Assembly (NCBI RefSeq): GCF_003813775.1
Contig: NZ_RPDH01000003.1
Location: forward strand, 372,001-436,000
Direction of reading: 5' to 3'
DNA length: 64,000 nucleotides
DNA from: Chitinophaga lutea
Lineage (GTDB): Bacteria; Bacteroidota; Bacteroidia; Chitinophagales; Chitinophagaceae
Shown: positions 34,084-42,174 of the stretch, in pieces
How positions within the stretch are numbered: position 1 is the first letter of the stretch
Layout: each line of letters begins with the position of its first letter
Position numbers and translations under genes: made by a program
Notes under the pieces: model-generated
What the model was told of the DNA's origin: nothing
The model's database searches: none
The model's input: only the letters and a program-made list of their open reading frames with translations

Positions 34084-34827
34084 ATGAAGCAGATGCTCCC
34101 GGTTTTTCTCGTTTTAACTTTCGCTGCCTGCCAGCAGCAACCCGGCGGGGCCACACAGGCCGTCAAAGATTCCGTAGTAACCGTCAGCGCCGCGCCTGCG
34201 GCCACAGCAACGGTATCTCCGACGGACACCGTGACCATCGGCGGCCGCCTGTTCCGGTTTACCGATATCGGGCAGAGCGAGTTCGATGCGGTGCCGGCCC
34301 TGGTGCCCGATACCAGCGAGGCGGTGAACCTGGCGCGCGTTCCCTCAAGGGTGCAGCGCTCCGGCGATTCGCTCATCTTTTCACTGGAAAACGGGGGGCA
34401 AAAAATCCTCGTCAACAATCATAGCGACAACGACGACTACGCGCAATTCATATTCCAGGCCTATCTGCCGGAAACACAACACTGGCTGGTGCTGCATAAC
34501 GGGTATGAATGGTTTTCGTATGACCTGGTCAGCGCCCGTGACGGGGAAGTGATCCAGACCATCGGTGTGCCGCAGTTTTCTCCCGACAAAAAATATTTCA
34601 TCGCGTCCAACGCCGACCTGGTGGCGCAGTTTACCGACAATGGTTTTGAATTGTTTGAAGTACGGAAAGACGGGCCCGTGGAAATTCATAGCGGGATGCT
34701 GGATAATTGGGGCCCGGTGATCATCAAATGGAAAGATGCCAATACCCTTGTGGGCGAGATCAAAACAGTCAATGAGCAGATGGAAGAAACCACCCGCTTT
34801 GTGAAGTTTTTTCTTTCTGGAAAATAA
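34084..34827 (+). CDS. Hypothetical lipoprotein
   Basis: 247 residues. The signal peptide ends in the lipobox FAAC with C16 as the lipidated residue, so the protein is membrane-anchored in the periplasm or at the outer membrane. A Thr/Ala/Val-rich linker precedes a beta-rich domain that starts around residue 53 (TVTIGGRLFRFTDIG). It has aromatic strands like HWLVLHNGYEWFSYDLVSA and VPQFSPDKKYFIASN, which suggest a beta-propeller-like or WD-like fold. No known family is recognised. It is convergent with the small helical gene at 34852 and separated from sppA by the terminator at 33926. Confidence 0.8.
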   Translation: MKQMLPVFLVLTFAACQQQPGGATQAVKDSVVTVSAAPAATATVSPTDTVTIGGRLFRFTDIGQSEFDAVPALVPDTSEAVNLARVPSRVQRSGDSLIFSLENGGQKILVNNHSDNDDYAQFIFQAYLPETQHWLVLHNGYEWFSYDLVSARDGEVIQTIGVPQFSPDKKYFIASNADLVAQFTDNGFELFEVRKDGPVEIHSGMLDNWGPVIIKWKDANTLVGEIKTVNEQMEETTRFVKFFLSGK

Positions 34828-34851
34828 AAATTAGCACATAAATAGAAACCG

Positions 34852-35256
34852 TTAACCTTCGTCGGTATATACCGGGTCTTTATCTTCCGGCGATAACCTG
34901 ATCACCGAATTGCGGGTATCATCCACCACTTTCTGCGCCTGCAGCCGGAGGCGGCGTAAGCCGTCGGCCAGGGCTTCCATGCTTTTCTCCGCGGACTCCG
35001 CTATTTCATTATGATGTTTGATCACGCTGCTGAGGCGTTTGATATGTTCATTGATGACGTTGCAGATGATCTGTGATGCGCTGAACGGGTCGAAGTCCTG
35101 CAGTTCGTTCAGAATGTCATCGTAACAGTTGCACATCTTTTCGACATTGGCCGGTTGAGAAACAGTGGCCGACTGAATTTGCTGATTTGCCATTTGGTTG
35201 AGTTTTGCGTTGCCCCGATACGGTTTGGATATTGCAGCTGAGGCTGTGGCCGTCAT
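34852..35256 (-). CDS. Small hypothetical helical protein
   Basis: 134 residues (start MTATASAAISKPYRGN at 35256; MANQQIQS at 35193 is an alternative). No signal peptide or membrane segment is seen. A short Cys-Asn-Cys motif (MCNCYDDILNEL) begins a long helical stretch with a heptad-like spacing (RLSSVIKHHNEIAESAEKS and KSMEALADGLRRLRLQ), so a coiled coil is likely. The acidic tail ends SPEDKDPVYTDEG. No family is recognised. The convergent lipoprotein stop is 24 bases away. The 217 bases upstream of the start are AT-rich and show no clear promoter box. Confidence 0.65.
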   Translation of the reverse strand: MTATASAAISKPYRGNAKLNQMANQQIQSATVSQPANVEKMCNCYDDILNELQDFDPFSASQIICNVINEHIKRLSSVIKHHNEIAESAEKSMEALADGLRRLRLQAQKVVDDTRNSVIRLSPEDKDPVYTDEG

Positions 35257-35474
35257 GTTTAACGCAACTTAATAAAATGCCCAATTGCCCGCCAGGGTAA
35301 AATTGTTAACTACCAGTTATTGAAGAATAGGGTGAAGTGGGTGCCTCTTTTTTTTAAAATTTTTTTCAGAAAGGGGGGTAACAAAATCTTCCGGCCGCTG
35401 ATCTTCCTGTAAACATGCAAATGGCGGACGCCGAAAAGCCCAAAAAGAGTAGGCATCATCTAAACTATAATCTC

Positions 35475-36428
35475 ATGAAAACGCAACGTTTTACTGCATG
35501 GATCATCGCCGCTGCCGCATTGCTGACCGCCTGTAAAAAGAACAACGAGCCCGCCCCGGCGGACCAGGTTCGCAATACCCGCGACTTCCTCGAAAAAACC
35601 GGTCCGCAACAGCAGTCATTCACCTTCGACGCCTCTGCGCTGCCTAAATCCATCACCCTGGAAGGCGGTATCAAAATAACCTTCCCCGCCGGCTCCCTCA
35701 CCAAAAACGGCACGCCCGTATCCGGGAGTGTGACGGTAAACGCGGTTGAATTGTTAAAACGCAGTCAGCTGGTGCTCTTCGGCGCCAATACCAATCATAT
35801 TTCCGGTGCTCCGTTGCAGTCAGACGGGTCTTTCTTCCTCGACGTCAAGGCCAATGGTCAGTCGGTAGACAAACAACTCGCCGTTCCCATCCAGGTGGAA
35901 GTGCCTACGAAGCGCGATGGTGGCACGCAACTCTGGGTAGGAGCCGATACCGTGCAGGGCAACCAGTTCGCCTGGCAGGCGCCGCCCCAGGGCGCACAAC
36001 GCGAAGTGAAAGGGCAGGATTTTAAATTCATTTTCAACTTCGGCAGCCTCGGCTGGGTGAACTGCGATATTTACTGGCAGTGGACCAATCCCAAAACCAC
36101 CATGAGAATCACCGTTGCCAATAACCCCGGCGCCATGGCCAGCTTCAGAGCCATGCAGGGCGAAACCTTCGTGTTCTTCATCGCCAAAGGCGGCAACGTG
36201 GTGTCGCAGATCTATACCCCGGACGGCGCCAGCAAAGTGAAGAGTTACGACAACGCGATGCCCGTGGGCGCGGAAGGCAGGCTGCTGGCATTTTCCATCA
36301 AAGACGGCAAATTCTATTTCGTGAAAAAAGATATCACCATTGCGGCGAACCACGCAGAAACGCTCACGCTGGCTGAAACCACGCAGAGCGCCCTGCAAAC
36401 GGAAATTACCGCGCTCGATGGTTTGTGA
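35475..36428 (+). CDS. Hypothetical lipoprotein with beta-sandwich-like domain
   Basis: 317 residues from the ATG at 35475 (MKTQRFTAWIIAAAALLTACKK). C20 in the lipobox LLTAC is the likely lipidation site, and the following KKNNE fits outer-membrane sorting in Bacteroidota. The rest is beta-rich with motifs such as GGIKITFPAGSLTKNGTPVSG, which resembles the 'prealbumin-like' start of several Bacteroidota lipoproteins of unknown role. It is monocistronic, closed by a terminator at 36453. Confidence 0.8.
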   Translation: MKTQRFTAWIIAAAALLTACKKNNEPAPADQVRNTRDFLEKTGPQQQSFTFDASALPKSITLEGGIKITFPAGSLTKNGTPVSGSVTVNAVELLKRSQLVLFGANTNHISGAPLQSDGSFFLDVKANGQSVDKQLAVPIQVEVPTKRDGGTQLWVGADTVQGNQFAWQAPPQGAQREVKGQDFKFIFNFGSLGWVNCDIYWQWTNPKTTMRITVANNPGAMASFRAMQGETFVFFIAKGGNVVSQIYTPDGASKVKSYDNAMPVGAEGRLLAFSIKDGKFYFVKKDITIAANHAETLTLAETTQSALQTEITALDGL

Positions 36429-36452
36429 GGCCCCATGGATTCCGAGTACGAT

Positions 36453-36479
36453 AAAGCCCCGGCAAGCGGGGCTTTATTT
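36453..36479 (+). terminator. Intrinsic terminator after the lipoprotein gene
   Basis: AAAGCCCCG and CGGGGCTTT pair around a five-base loop and end in TTTATTTA, 24 bases after the stop at 36428. Confidence 0.85.
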
Positions 36480-36541
36480 ATTGGGGGCGGCTTTCCTTAT
36501 TCGGAACGGAATATTACCTTTACTGCCTTTAAAGGGAACGT

Positions 36542-37645
36542 ATGGCAGGAAAATATAATCAGTGGAAAGCAATGTGGGCGATTACCCGGGCCAGCATCCG
36601 GGGCATGTTCAGAAGCCCGTCGGCAGTTGTGTTCAGTTTGGCTTTCCCCCTGGTTTTTATACTCGTATTCGGTTTTATCGGCGGCAGAGGCGTATCCCTG
36701 AAAGTAGGCATCGATCCGGCATCTGATACCACCAACTCCGTTTATAAAGGCCTCCGCAACAGCGGCGGGCTGCGGCTGGTGACCACGGCCACCATGCCGC
36801 AGGAACAGATGGAAGACGACCTGCGAAAAGGCAGGCTCACGGCCATTCTTCGCATCGATAACGGCGGCCAGGCGCCACTGCCGCATTACGATATCCATGT
36901 TAAAACATCCACCGCCAGCGGCGATGGGGCGGGGCTCCTCCTCAACATCCTGCATACCCGCCTCAACGAGGTGAACGACGTGGTGTATCCCCGCCGGTCG
37001 GTAGCCAGCATCACGCCGGAAGTGGTGCCCGGCAGGGCGTATAAGTCCATCGACTTCATTTTACCCGGCCAGCTGGGCTTTTCGCTGCTCAGTGCGGCGG
37101 TGTTCGGTACGGCCTTCCTGTTTTTCAGCCTCCGGCAAACGCTGGTGCTGAAACGTTTTTTTGCCACGCCGATCAACCGGATGTACATCATTTTAGGGGA
37201 AGCCCTCAGCCGTTTGCTGTTCCAGTCGTTCGGCTCGGTGATCATCATCGGCATCGGCTATTTTTTCTTTGGTTTCACGCTCATCAACGGGTTCGCCACT
37301 TTCCTCGAAATGCTGGTGTTATGTTTGTTCGGGCTGATCATATTCATGGGGTTCGGGTTCATTGTGAGCGGCATCGCCAAAACGGAAAGCACCATTCCGC
37401 CGCTGGCCAATATTGTCACGCTCCCGCAATTTCTGCTGGCCGGCACCTTCTTTTCCGTAGACGTATTTCCTGCCTGGCTGCAGCCGGTTTGCAAGATACT
37501 GCCGTTAACATATCTCAACGATGCGTTGCGCAAGGTGGCTTTTGAGGGGCTTCACCTCTGGCACCTCGGCCCTCAGCTGCTGATCCTGATCGTCTGGGGC
37601 ATAGTGGCCTACGCCGTGGCTATAAAAGTTTTCCGATGGGAATAG
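36542..37645 (+). CDS. ABC-2 type transporter permease
   Basis: 367 residues. An N-terminal membrane helix (about 27-47, FSLAFPLVFILVFGFIGG) is followed by a roughly 130-residue extracytoplasmic loop and five more helices after about residue 178. KTESTIPPLANIVTLPQFLLAGTFF is split here as the family feature NIVTLPQFLLAGTFF, typical of ABC-2 exporters of the YhhJ/DrrB kind. It needs an ATP-binding subunit, which is not encoded nearby, so it must pair with a distant gene. Substrate is unknown. Downstream genes on the same strand are 60 bases away and of a different kind. Confidence 0.88.
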   Translation: MAGKYNQWKAMWAITRASIRGMFRSPSAVVFSLAFPLVFILVFGFIGGRGVSLKVGIDPASDTTNSVYKGLRNSGGLRLVTTATMPQEQMEDDLRKGRLTAILRIDNGGQAPLPHYDIHVKTSTASGDGAGLLLNILHTRLNEVNDVVYPRRSVASITPEVVPGRAYKSIDFILPGQLGFSLLSAAVFGTAFLFFSLRQTLVLKRFFATPINRMYIILGEALSRLLFQSFGSVIIIGIGYFFFGFTLINGFATFLEMLVLCLFGLIIFMGFGFIVSGIAKTESTIPPLANIVTLPQFLLAGTFFSVDVFPAWLQPVCKILPLTYLNDALRKVAFEGLHLWHLGPQLLILIVWGIVAYAVAIKVFRWE

Positions 37646-37705
37646 CGGGAATTTTGCCGGAATAGGCGTAACTTAAATGTCCTCCTCTAACTAAAAACAC
37701 TCCTT

Positions 37706-38266
37706 ATGCAACAAGCCTTGTTCATTTTGTTGGGAGCTTTGGCTGTGCTCGTGCTGGGGTTTTTTATTTTCTCCCTTTATTTGCCTTCCCGTGTAAGGGT
37801 GCAGCGCTCCCTGGTAACCGAAGCACCGGCTTCCATTATTTTCCCGTACGTGAATGCTTTGCGGAAGTGGCCGGAATGGTCGCCCTGGCATGCGTACGAC
37901 CCGGCGATGGAATTGAAGTATACGGTCACCGATACCGGCGCGGGGGCGGGTTATGTCTGGCGGAGCCGGCACCGGAACGTGGGGAAGGGCAGCCTTTTCA
38001 TCATGGAATCGCGCCCGAATGAGTATCTTGCCACTGAAATGAACTTCATGCGGCAGGGCAGTGCCAAAAGCTGGTTCCGGTTCGAACCGGTGGCCGATGG
38101 CACCCGCATTACCTGGGGCATGGAGGCGGACATGGGTCAAAACCCCATGCGCAGGCTCATGGGCCGGATGATGGACAAATGGGTGGGGCCCGATTTTGAA
38201 AAAGGGCTCACCAATCTCAAACGGGTATGTGAAGCGGCCATGAAAAAAGAAAGGATCAATCACTAA
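37706..38266 (+). CDS. SRPBCC (START-like) domain protein, copy 1
   Basis: 186 residues. A membrane helix (about 5-26) precedes a SRPBCC ligand-binding domain with RSLVTEAPASIIFPYVNALRKWPEWSPW, split here as ASIIFPYVNALRKWPEWS. The fold is a helix-grip around a hydrophobic cavity and binds lipids or other hydrophobic molecules; no catalytic residues can be assigned. It is the first of a tandem pair with 38314-38862, which shares the membrane anchor, the WPEWSPW or WPSWNPW motif, and the GxxEGLxxL C-terminal helix. The Asn-rich end differs. Confidence 0.85.
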   Translation: MQQALFILLGALAVLVLGFFIFSLYLPSRVRVQRSLVTEAPASIIFPYVNALRKWPEWSPWHAYDPAMELKYTVTDTGAGAGYVWRSRHRNVGKGSLFIMESRPNEYLATEMNFMRQGSAKSWFRFEPVADGTRITWGMEADMGQNPMRRLMGRMMDKWVGPDFEKGLTNLKRVCEAAMKKERINH

Positions 38267-38313
38267 AACAATGGGAAAAAGGAAGGAATTTGCTTCCTTT
38301 TCGATAATTCGAT

Positions 38314-38862
38314 ATGCGATTCGTTAAAATGTTACTGGCCGCAGCGGTCATACTGAGCTCACTGGTTTTCCTCTTATCCCTCATGTTCCCCTCTACCGCA
38401 CGGCTGGAGCGTTCGGGCTCTATCAACGCTCCCCTGGAAGAAGTATATGCCGAGGTGAGCAACCTCGAAACATGGCCTTCATGGAACCCGTGGGACCCTT
38501 CCTATCGCGGCGGCGGCAACATGCTGCAACAATATTCCAAACCCGCGGCCGGCCTGGGCGCCTGGTACACCTGGAGCAATACCACCGGCAGCACCGCCTC
38601 CGGGCGGGTAGAGGTGATAGCGGCAGACAGCCTGAAGGGCATCACCTATAACATGACCCACCCCGCCATGAAACCCGTGACGGGCTATATCGAACTGAAA
38701 CCCACTACCGACGGCAAAGGCACCGCCATCCTCTGGCGATTCGAAACGAAGGTGGGCATGACGCCCTGGTGGAAATTGCGGGGATTCCTCATGGACCGCA
38801 TGTACGGCGCTTCTATGGAAGAAGGGCTGAACAAACTCCGCAATATCTGCGAGAAAAACTGA
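38314..38862 (+). CDS. SRPBCC (START-like) domain protein, copy 2
   Basis: 182 residues, a clear paralogue of the gene at 37706. It has a membrane helix (about 4-24), then RSGSINAPLEEVYAEVSNL and TWPSWNPWDPSYRGGGNM. The start of the domain is identical in layout and ends with MYGASMEEGLNKLRNI. Both probably bind a hydrophobic ligand at the periplasmic face of a membrane. The 47-base gap to copy 1 suggests co-transcription. DUF2911 follows 79 bases downstream, again on the same strand. Confidence 0.85.
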   Translation: MRFVKMLLAAAVILSSLVFLLSLMFPSTARLERSGSINAPLEEVYAEVSNLETWPSWNPWDPSYRGGGNMLQQYSKPAAGLGAWYTWSNTTGSTASGRVEVIAADSLKGITYNMTHPAMKPVTGYIELKPTTDGKGTAILWRFETKVGMTPWWKLRGFLMDRMYGASMEEGLNKLRNICEKN

Positions 38863-38941
38863 TTTTTATGTGAGCGGTATGATAATTGTGAAGGGAAGAG
38901 CGTATTTTTCCAATATCAATAAAAATCAAATCCTATTTTTT

Positions 38942-39436
38942 ATGAAAAGCATGTTATTGGGCCTGGCCTTCTTATTCACTGCAAGTGCCGTAGTGGCGCA
39001 GAATCCGCCTAAAAGCCCGCGCGTTACCGCGTCCGGCGAAAACGTGGAAATCGCTTACGGTCAGCCTTCCAAAAAAGGCCGCAACATCTTCCCCGGCCTG
39101 GAAGCATATGGCAAAGTATGGCGCACCGGTGCCAACAAATCCACCGACATTACTTTTAAAAAGGACGCCACTTTCGGCGGTAAAAAAGTAAAGGCCGGCA
39201 CCTATTCCCTTTTCACCATTCCGGGCGAAAAGGAATTCACCGTTATCCTCAACAGCGTGCCCGCTCAATCCGGCGCTTTTGAGTACGACAAAAACAAGGA
39301 AAAAAATGTAGCGGAAGTAAAAGTACCCCGTCAGAAAACCGCCGCTACCGTGGAAAAACTGACTTTCTCATTCCCGAAAGGCGCAATGGTAATGGAGTGG
39401 GACGATACGAAAATCAGCGTACCGCTGACATTCTAA
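38942..39436 (+). CDS. DUF2911 domain-containing exported protein
   Basis: 164 residues from the ATG at 38942 (MKSMLLGLAFLFTASAVVAQ). It has a signal peptide of about 19 residues and the DUF2911 signature VEIAYGQPSKKGRNIFPGL, VWRTGANKSTDITFKKD and KAGTYSLFTIPGEKEFTVIL. The family is a periplasmic beta-sandwich of unknown role, frequent in Bacteroidota. The short space to the SRPBCC pair suggests the same operon. A hairpin terminator follows at 39456. Confidence 0.9.
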   Translation: MKSMLLGLAFLFTASAVVAQNPPKSPRVTASGENVEIAYGQPSKKGRNIFPGLEAYGKVWRTGANKSTDITFKKDATFGGKKVKAGTYSLFTIPGEKEFTVILNSVPAQSGAFEYDKNKEKNVAEVKVPRQKTAATVEKLTFSFPKGAMVMEWDDTKISVPLTF

Positions 39437-39455
39437 AATTATTCCGGTAAAATGG

Positions 39456-39494
39456 AAAAGGGGCTGTATCCATTACGATGCAGCCCCTTTTTAT
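39456..39494 (+). terminator. Intrinsic terminator after DUF2911 gene
   Basis: AAAGGGGCTG pairs with CAGCCCCTTT around a 14-base loop and is followed by TTATT. Confidence 0.8.
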
Positions 39495-39650
39495 TGCGGG
39501 CTGCGTGCTGGGATGTCTATTCGTTTTCCAGGACGGCTGGTTATTTTTGAGGAGGCCCTCCAGGTTTAAATAACACCTTGATGCCCGGCGATTTGTTCCC
39601 GGTGGCACGAAACCTTCCTGAAATTGCAACATGATTGCAGACAGGGGTAT

Positions 39651-39720
39651 CTACGCTTCATCTATGCTTCATCTATGCTGCATCTACGGCGCATCCCCGG
39701 AGATGCTTTGGAGATGCTTT
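39651..39720. repeat. 11-base tandem repeats in an intergenic gap
   Basis: Four units, CTACGCTTCAT, CTATGCTTCAT, CTATGCTGCAT and CTACGGCGCAT, fill 39651-39694. Two identical GGAGATGCTTT units follow at 39699-39720. The 570-base gap 39437-40009 otherwise holds the terminator at 39456 and the bioA tail duplication; no gene is seen in it. Confidence 0.7.
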
Positions 39721-39875
39721 GCTAAAGTATTGCTTATCAATCTGTTGATATGCCTGCCGGAAAATGGTCTCCTTTTCCAGGGAAAAATTGCAAATGCTTG
39801 TAAACCAGCGGATTTAAATGATACCTAACACAATATCTTCCATTTGGCCTCCTGACTCTCATTCTCGTTTGTGAA

Positions 39876-39970
39876 CTTCGAGGTTCATGCAAATCTGATA
39901 TTTTTTTAACCCGGTGCTTATCCCCATTTTTCACCGTACGCCGCCAGTATGTCCACGATACTGGTGTATA
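39876..39970 (-). pseudogene. Tandem duplicate of the bioA 3' end
   Basis: This 95-base segment aligns with 39971-40062 (92 bases, about 82 percent by eye), which contains the bioA stop and last codons. Read on the minus strand it encodes EVYTSIVDILAAYGEKWG and stops, against EVYTSIMDMLAAYGEKWG in BioA. Three of the five base differences in the coding part are silent. Confidence 0.8.
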
Positions 39971-40009
39971 CTTCGACGTTCATACAAATCCGATTTTTTA
40001 ACACGGCGT

Positions 40010-41296
40010 TTATCCCCACTTTTCCCCGTACGCCGCCAGCATGTCCATGATACTGGTGTACACTTCATCAAGCTGCGCATCGGTGATACAATAGGGAGGC
40101 AGGATATAAAGGGTGTTGCCCAGCGGCCGCAGCATTACCCGTTTTTCGGCAAAAAAGGAGCGGAGGAAGCCGGAGAGGTCGTTGATATAACTGTCGGCTT
40201 CACCGGTGATCACTTCAAAGGCTACGATGGTGCCCAGTGTGCGCACGTTTTTGACATCGTCATGGTAAGCCAGTTCGATGGCGAACTGCCGGTGCCTGGC
40301 CGCGATGCGTTCCCGGTTTTCCCGGCATTCGGGCCGCAGGAAGAGATCGAGGCTGGCCAGGGCGATGGCGCAGCTGAGCGGGTTGGCCGTGAAGGAATGG
40401 CCGTGGAAGAGGGTCTTCATCTTGTCTGACGACAAAAAGGCGTTGTAGATATCGTTGGTACAGGTGGTGATGCCCATGGCAATGGTGCCGCCGGTCAGTC
40501 CTTTGGAGAGGGTGATCATATCCGGCGCCGTGGTGACCTGTTCCATGGCGAAGTTGGTGCCCGTTCTGCCGAAGCCGGTCATGATCTCGTCGGCGATCAG
40601 CAGGATGTTCCGCGAGCGGCAATGCTGCAGCAGGCGGTCGAGCAGCGCGGCATCGTACATCACCATACCGCCGGCCCCCTGGATAAGGGGCTCGAATATG
40701 AAGGCGGCGGTGTCCCTGGCCACCGCATCGATATCCGCCAGCAGGCGGTCGATGTTGCCGGGCTCGGGCAGGTCGAGGAAACTCACCGTAAAGAGGTAAT
40801 CGTCAAACGCCCGTGTGAACACACTGCGCGCGCTCACGCTCATCGCCCCGAACGTATCGCCGTGATAAGCGTTGCGGAACGCCAGCAGGCGGTTGCGTTT
40901 TTCGCCTTTGTTATGCCAGTACTGGATGCTCATTTTCATGGCTACCTCCACGGCGGTGGAGCCATTGTCCGAATAAAAAAGTTTCTGCTGCTGCCCCGGC
41001 AGAATGGGCAGCAGTTTTTCCGCCAGCTGCACGGCCGGTTCGTGCGTATAACCCGCGAAGATGCAATGATGCAGCTGCGCGGCCTGCTGCGCCAGTTTTT
41101 CGGTGATGTAGGGATGCGCATGCCCGTGAATGTTTACCCACCAGCTGGACGTCGCGTCGAGATGGCTGTTCCCCGCTTCGTCGTACAACAGGGCGCCCTC
41201 GCCCCGCACAATGCCTACCGGCGCCGGGGCCGTCTGCATCTGGGTATACGGGTGCCAGATGACGGCCTGGTCGCGCTCACTCAATGTTTTTTGCAT
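40010..41296 (-). CDS. bioA: Adenosylmethionine-8-amino-7-oxononanoate aminotransferase
   Basis: 428 residues from the ATG at 41296 (MQKTLSERDQAVIWHPYTQMQ). The ATG at 41311 lies inside the promoter box, so the later start is chosen. This PLP enzyme uses S-adenosylmethionine to convert KAPA to DAPA in biotin synthesis. Seen are WWVNIHGHAHPYI near the start, SDNGSTAVEVAMKM, NAYHGDTFGAMSVSA, DEIMTGFGRTG, and the PLP lysine K265 in LSKGLTGG. No other bio gene is nearby. It is divergent from the GNAT gene, with the -7 box 41301-41308 giving a leaderless mRNA. Confidence 0.93.
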   Translation of the reverse strand: MQKTLSERDQAVIWHPYTQMQTAPAPVGIVRGEGALLYDEAGNSHLDATSSWWVNIHGHAHPYITEKLAQQAAQLHHCIFAGYTHEPAVQLAEKLLPILPGQQQKLFYSDNGSTAVEVAMKMSIQYWHNKGEKRNRLLAFRNAYHGDTFGAMSVSARSVFTRAFDDYLFTVSFLDLPEPGNIDRLLADIDAVARDTAAFIFEPLIQGAGGMVMYDAALLDRLLQHCRSRNILLIADEIMTGFGRTGTNFAMEQVTTAPDMITLSKGLTGGTIAMGITTCTNDIYNAFLSSDKMKTLFHGHSFTANPLSCAIALASLDLFLRPECRENRERIAARHRQFAIELAYHDDVKNVRTLGTIVAFEVITGEADSYINDLSGFLRSFFAEKRVMLRPLGNTLYILPPYCITDAQLDEVYTSIMDMLAAYGEKWG

Positions 41297-41300
41297 GCAG

Positions 41301-41308
41301 CAAATGTA
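41301..41308 (-). promoter_or_regulatory. Bacteroidota -7 box TACATTTG for bioA
   Basis: The minus strand reads TACATTTG, matching TAnnTTTG, four bases before the ATG at 41296. No BirA-like operator is obvious around it. Confidence 0.6.
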
Positions 41309-41367
41309 CATGACTAAAACAAAACATACATCATTACCCTAATGATTCGGGAGCAAAACCAAATCCG

Positions 41368-41375
41368 TAACTTTG
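41368..41375 (+). promoter_or_regulatory. Bacteroidota -7 box TAACTTTG for the GNAT gene group
   Basis: TAACTTTG matches TAnnTTTG. The leader to the ATG at 41475 would be about 95 bases; nothing structured was noted in it. Confidence 0.5.
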
Positions 41376-41474
41376 TGTTTTATTGAATACCGGCATAGGA
41401 TTTGGTCTTACAGGAAAAACCGTAACAGCCGGAGTACGTTCGTGTATTCTTTACTGTTAAAAACCCAGATTTTT

Positions 41475-41774
41475 ATGGAAGCGAAGCTGTTGGAAATAAC
41501 CGACAACGTGAATGCCCGGCAATATGAAGCGAAGGTAGGCGGCCAGGTAGCGAAGCTGGAATATATGTTCGGCGGGAAAAAGATTTTCCTGACGCATATG
41601 GAGGTGCCGCAGCCGCTGGCGGAAGAAGGTGTGGGAGAGGCGCTGATCGAAAGAGTGTTGCAGATACTCGACGAGCAGAAGCTGAAGATGGTGCCCCTCA
41701 GCCCGCATGTGACTGCATATCTGCGGAAACATCCCGAATGGAAAAGAATACTCGCCCATGGCATTAATCTCTGA
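41475..41774 (+). CDS. GNAT family N-acetyltransferase, short YidJ-like form
   Basis: 99 residues from the ATG at 41475 (MEAKLLEITDNVNARQYEA); the frame is open upstream to 41373, but the sequence there overlaps the promoter region. The typical short-GNAT core is visible: LEYMFGGKKIFLTHMEVPQPL, then EGVGEALIERVLQI for acetyl-CoA and VPLSPHVTAYLRKHPEW. Enzymes of this small class (COG2388) transfer acetyl groups to unknown substrates. It leads a tight group with the coiled-coil gene (17 bases), pirin (11) and AlkD-like gene (30). Confidence 0.85.
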   Translation: MEAKLLEITDNVNARQYEAKVGGQVAKLEYMFGGKKIFLTHMEVPQPLAEEGVGEALIERVLQILDEQKLKMVPLSPHVTAYLRKHPEWKRILAHGINL

Positions 41775-41791
41775 ATAATATAACACGTCTT

Positions 41792-42163
41792 ATGCCCATA
41801 GAAAATTTCGACAAACTGCACAAGCTCCACCAGGAGTGGAAAAAAGACCTGCTGCTGAGTGAAAAGGAAATCAAATCCCTGCAGGAAGAGCTCACCGAGC
41901 TGACACGGCAATCTCTCAACGCCGAGCAGCAAGTGAAAATCGAGCACTTTCAGAACGCCCTCATCCGCCAGAAAGAAGTGGTGAACGATCAGCTGCAAAT
42001 GGTGATCAAAGGCGATAAAATGATGTCTGAAAACGACGGCAGCGATGCGCAGCTGCACATGCTGCATAACAAACTCCAGGAAGACATGGATACCTTCGAC
42101 CGCCTGTTCGTAGACCTGCGCGAAGAATTCAAAGCTTTCAAGCGCAGTCTCGCAGGGGAATAA
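41792..42163 (+). CDS. Small coiled-coil hypothetical protein
   Basis: 123 residues without signal peptide. Almost the whole chain is charged helix with heptad spacing (for example LHQEWKKDLLLSEKEIKSLQ and ELTELTRQSLNAEQQVKIEH), so it is likely a coiled-coil cytoplasmic protein. No family is recognised. It lies in a tight operon between a GNAT gene and pirin, which are also small stress-type proteins; a role in the same stress response is a guess from context. Confidence 0.75.
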   Translation: MPIENFDKLHKLHQEWKKDLLLSEKEIKSLQEELTELTRQSLNAEQQVKIEHFQNALIRQKEVVNDQLQMVIKGDKMMSENDGSDAQLHMLHNKLQEDMDTFDRLFVDLREEFKAFKRSLAGE

Positions 42164-42174
42164 TTACTTATCAC

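Noticed and set aside
36542..37645. Complete ABC exporter operon
   Set aside because: Only the permease is present; no ATP-binding gene occurs before or after it in the window.
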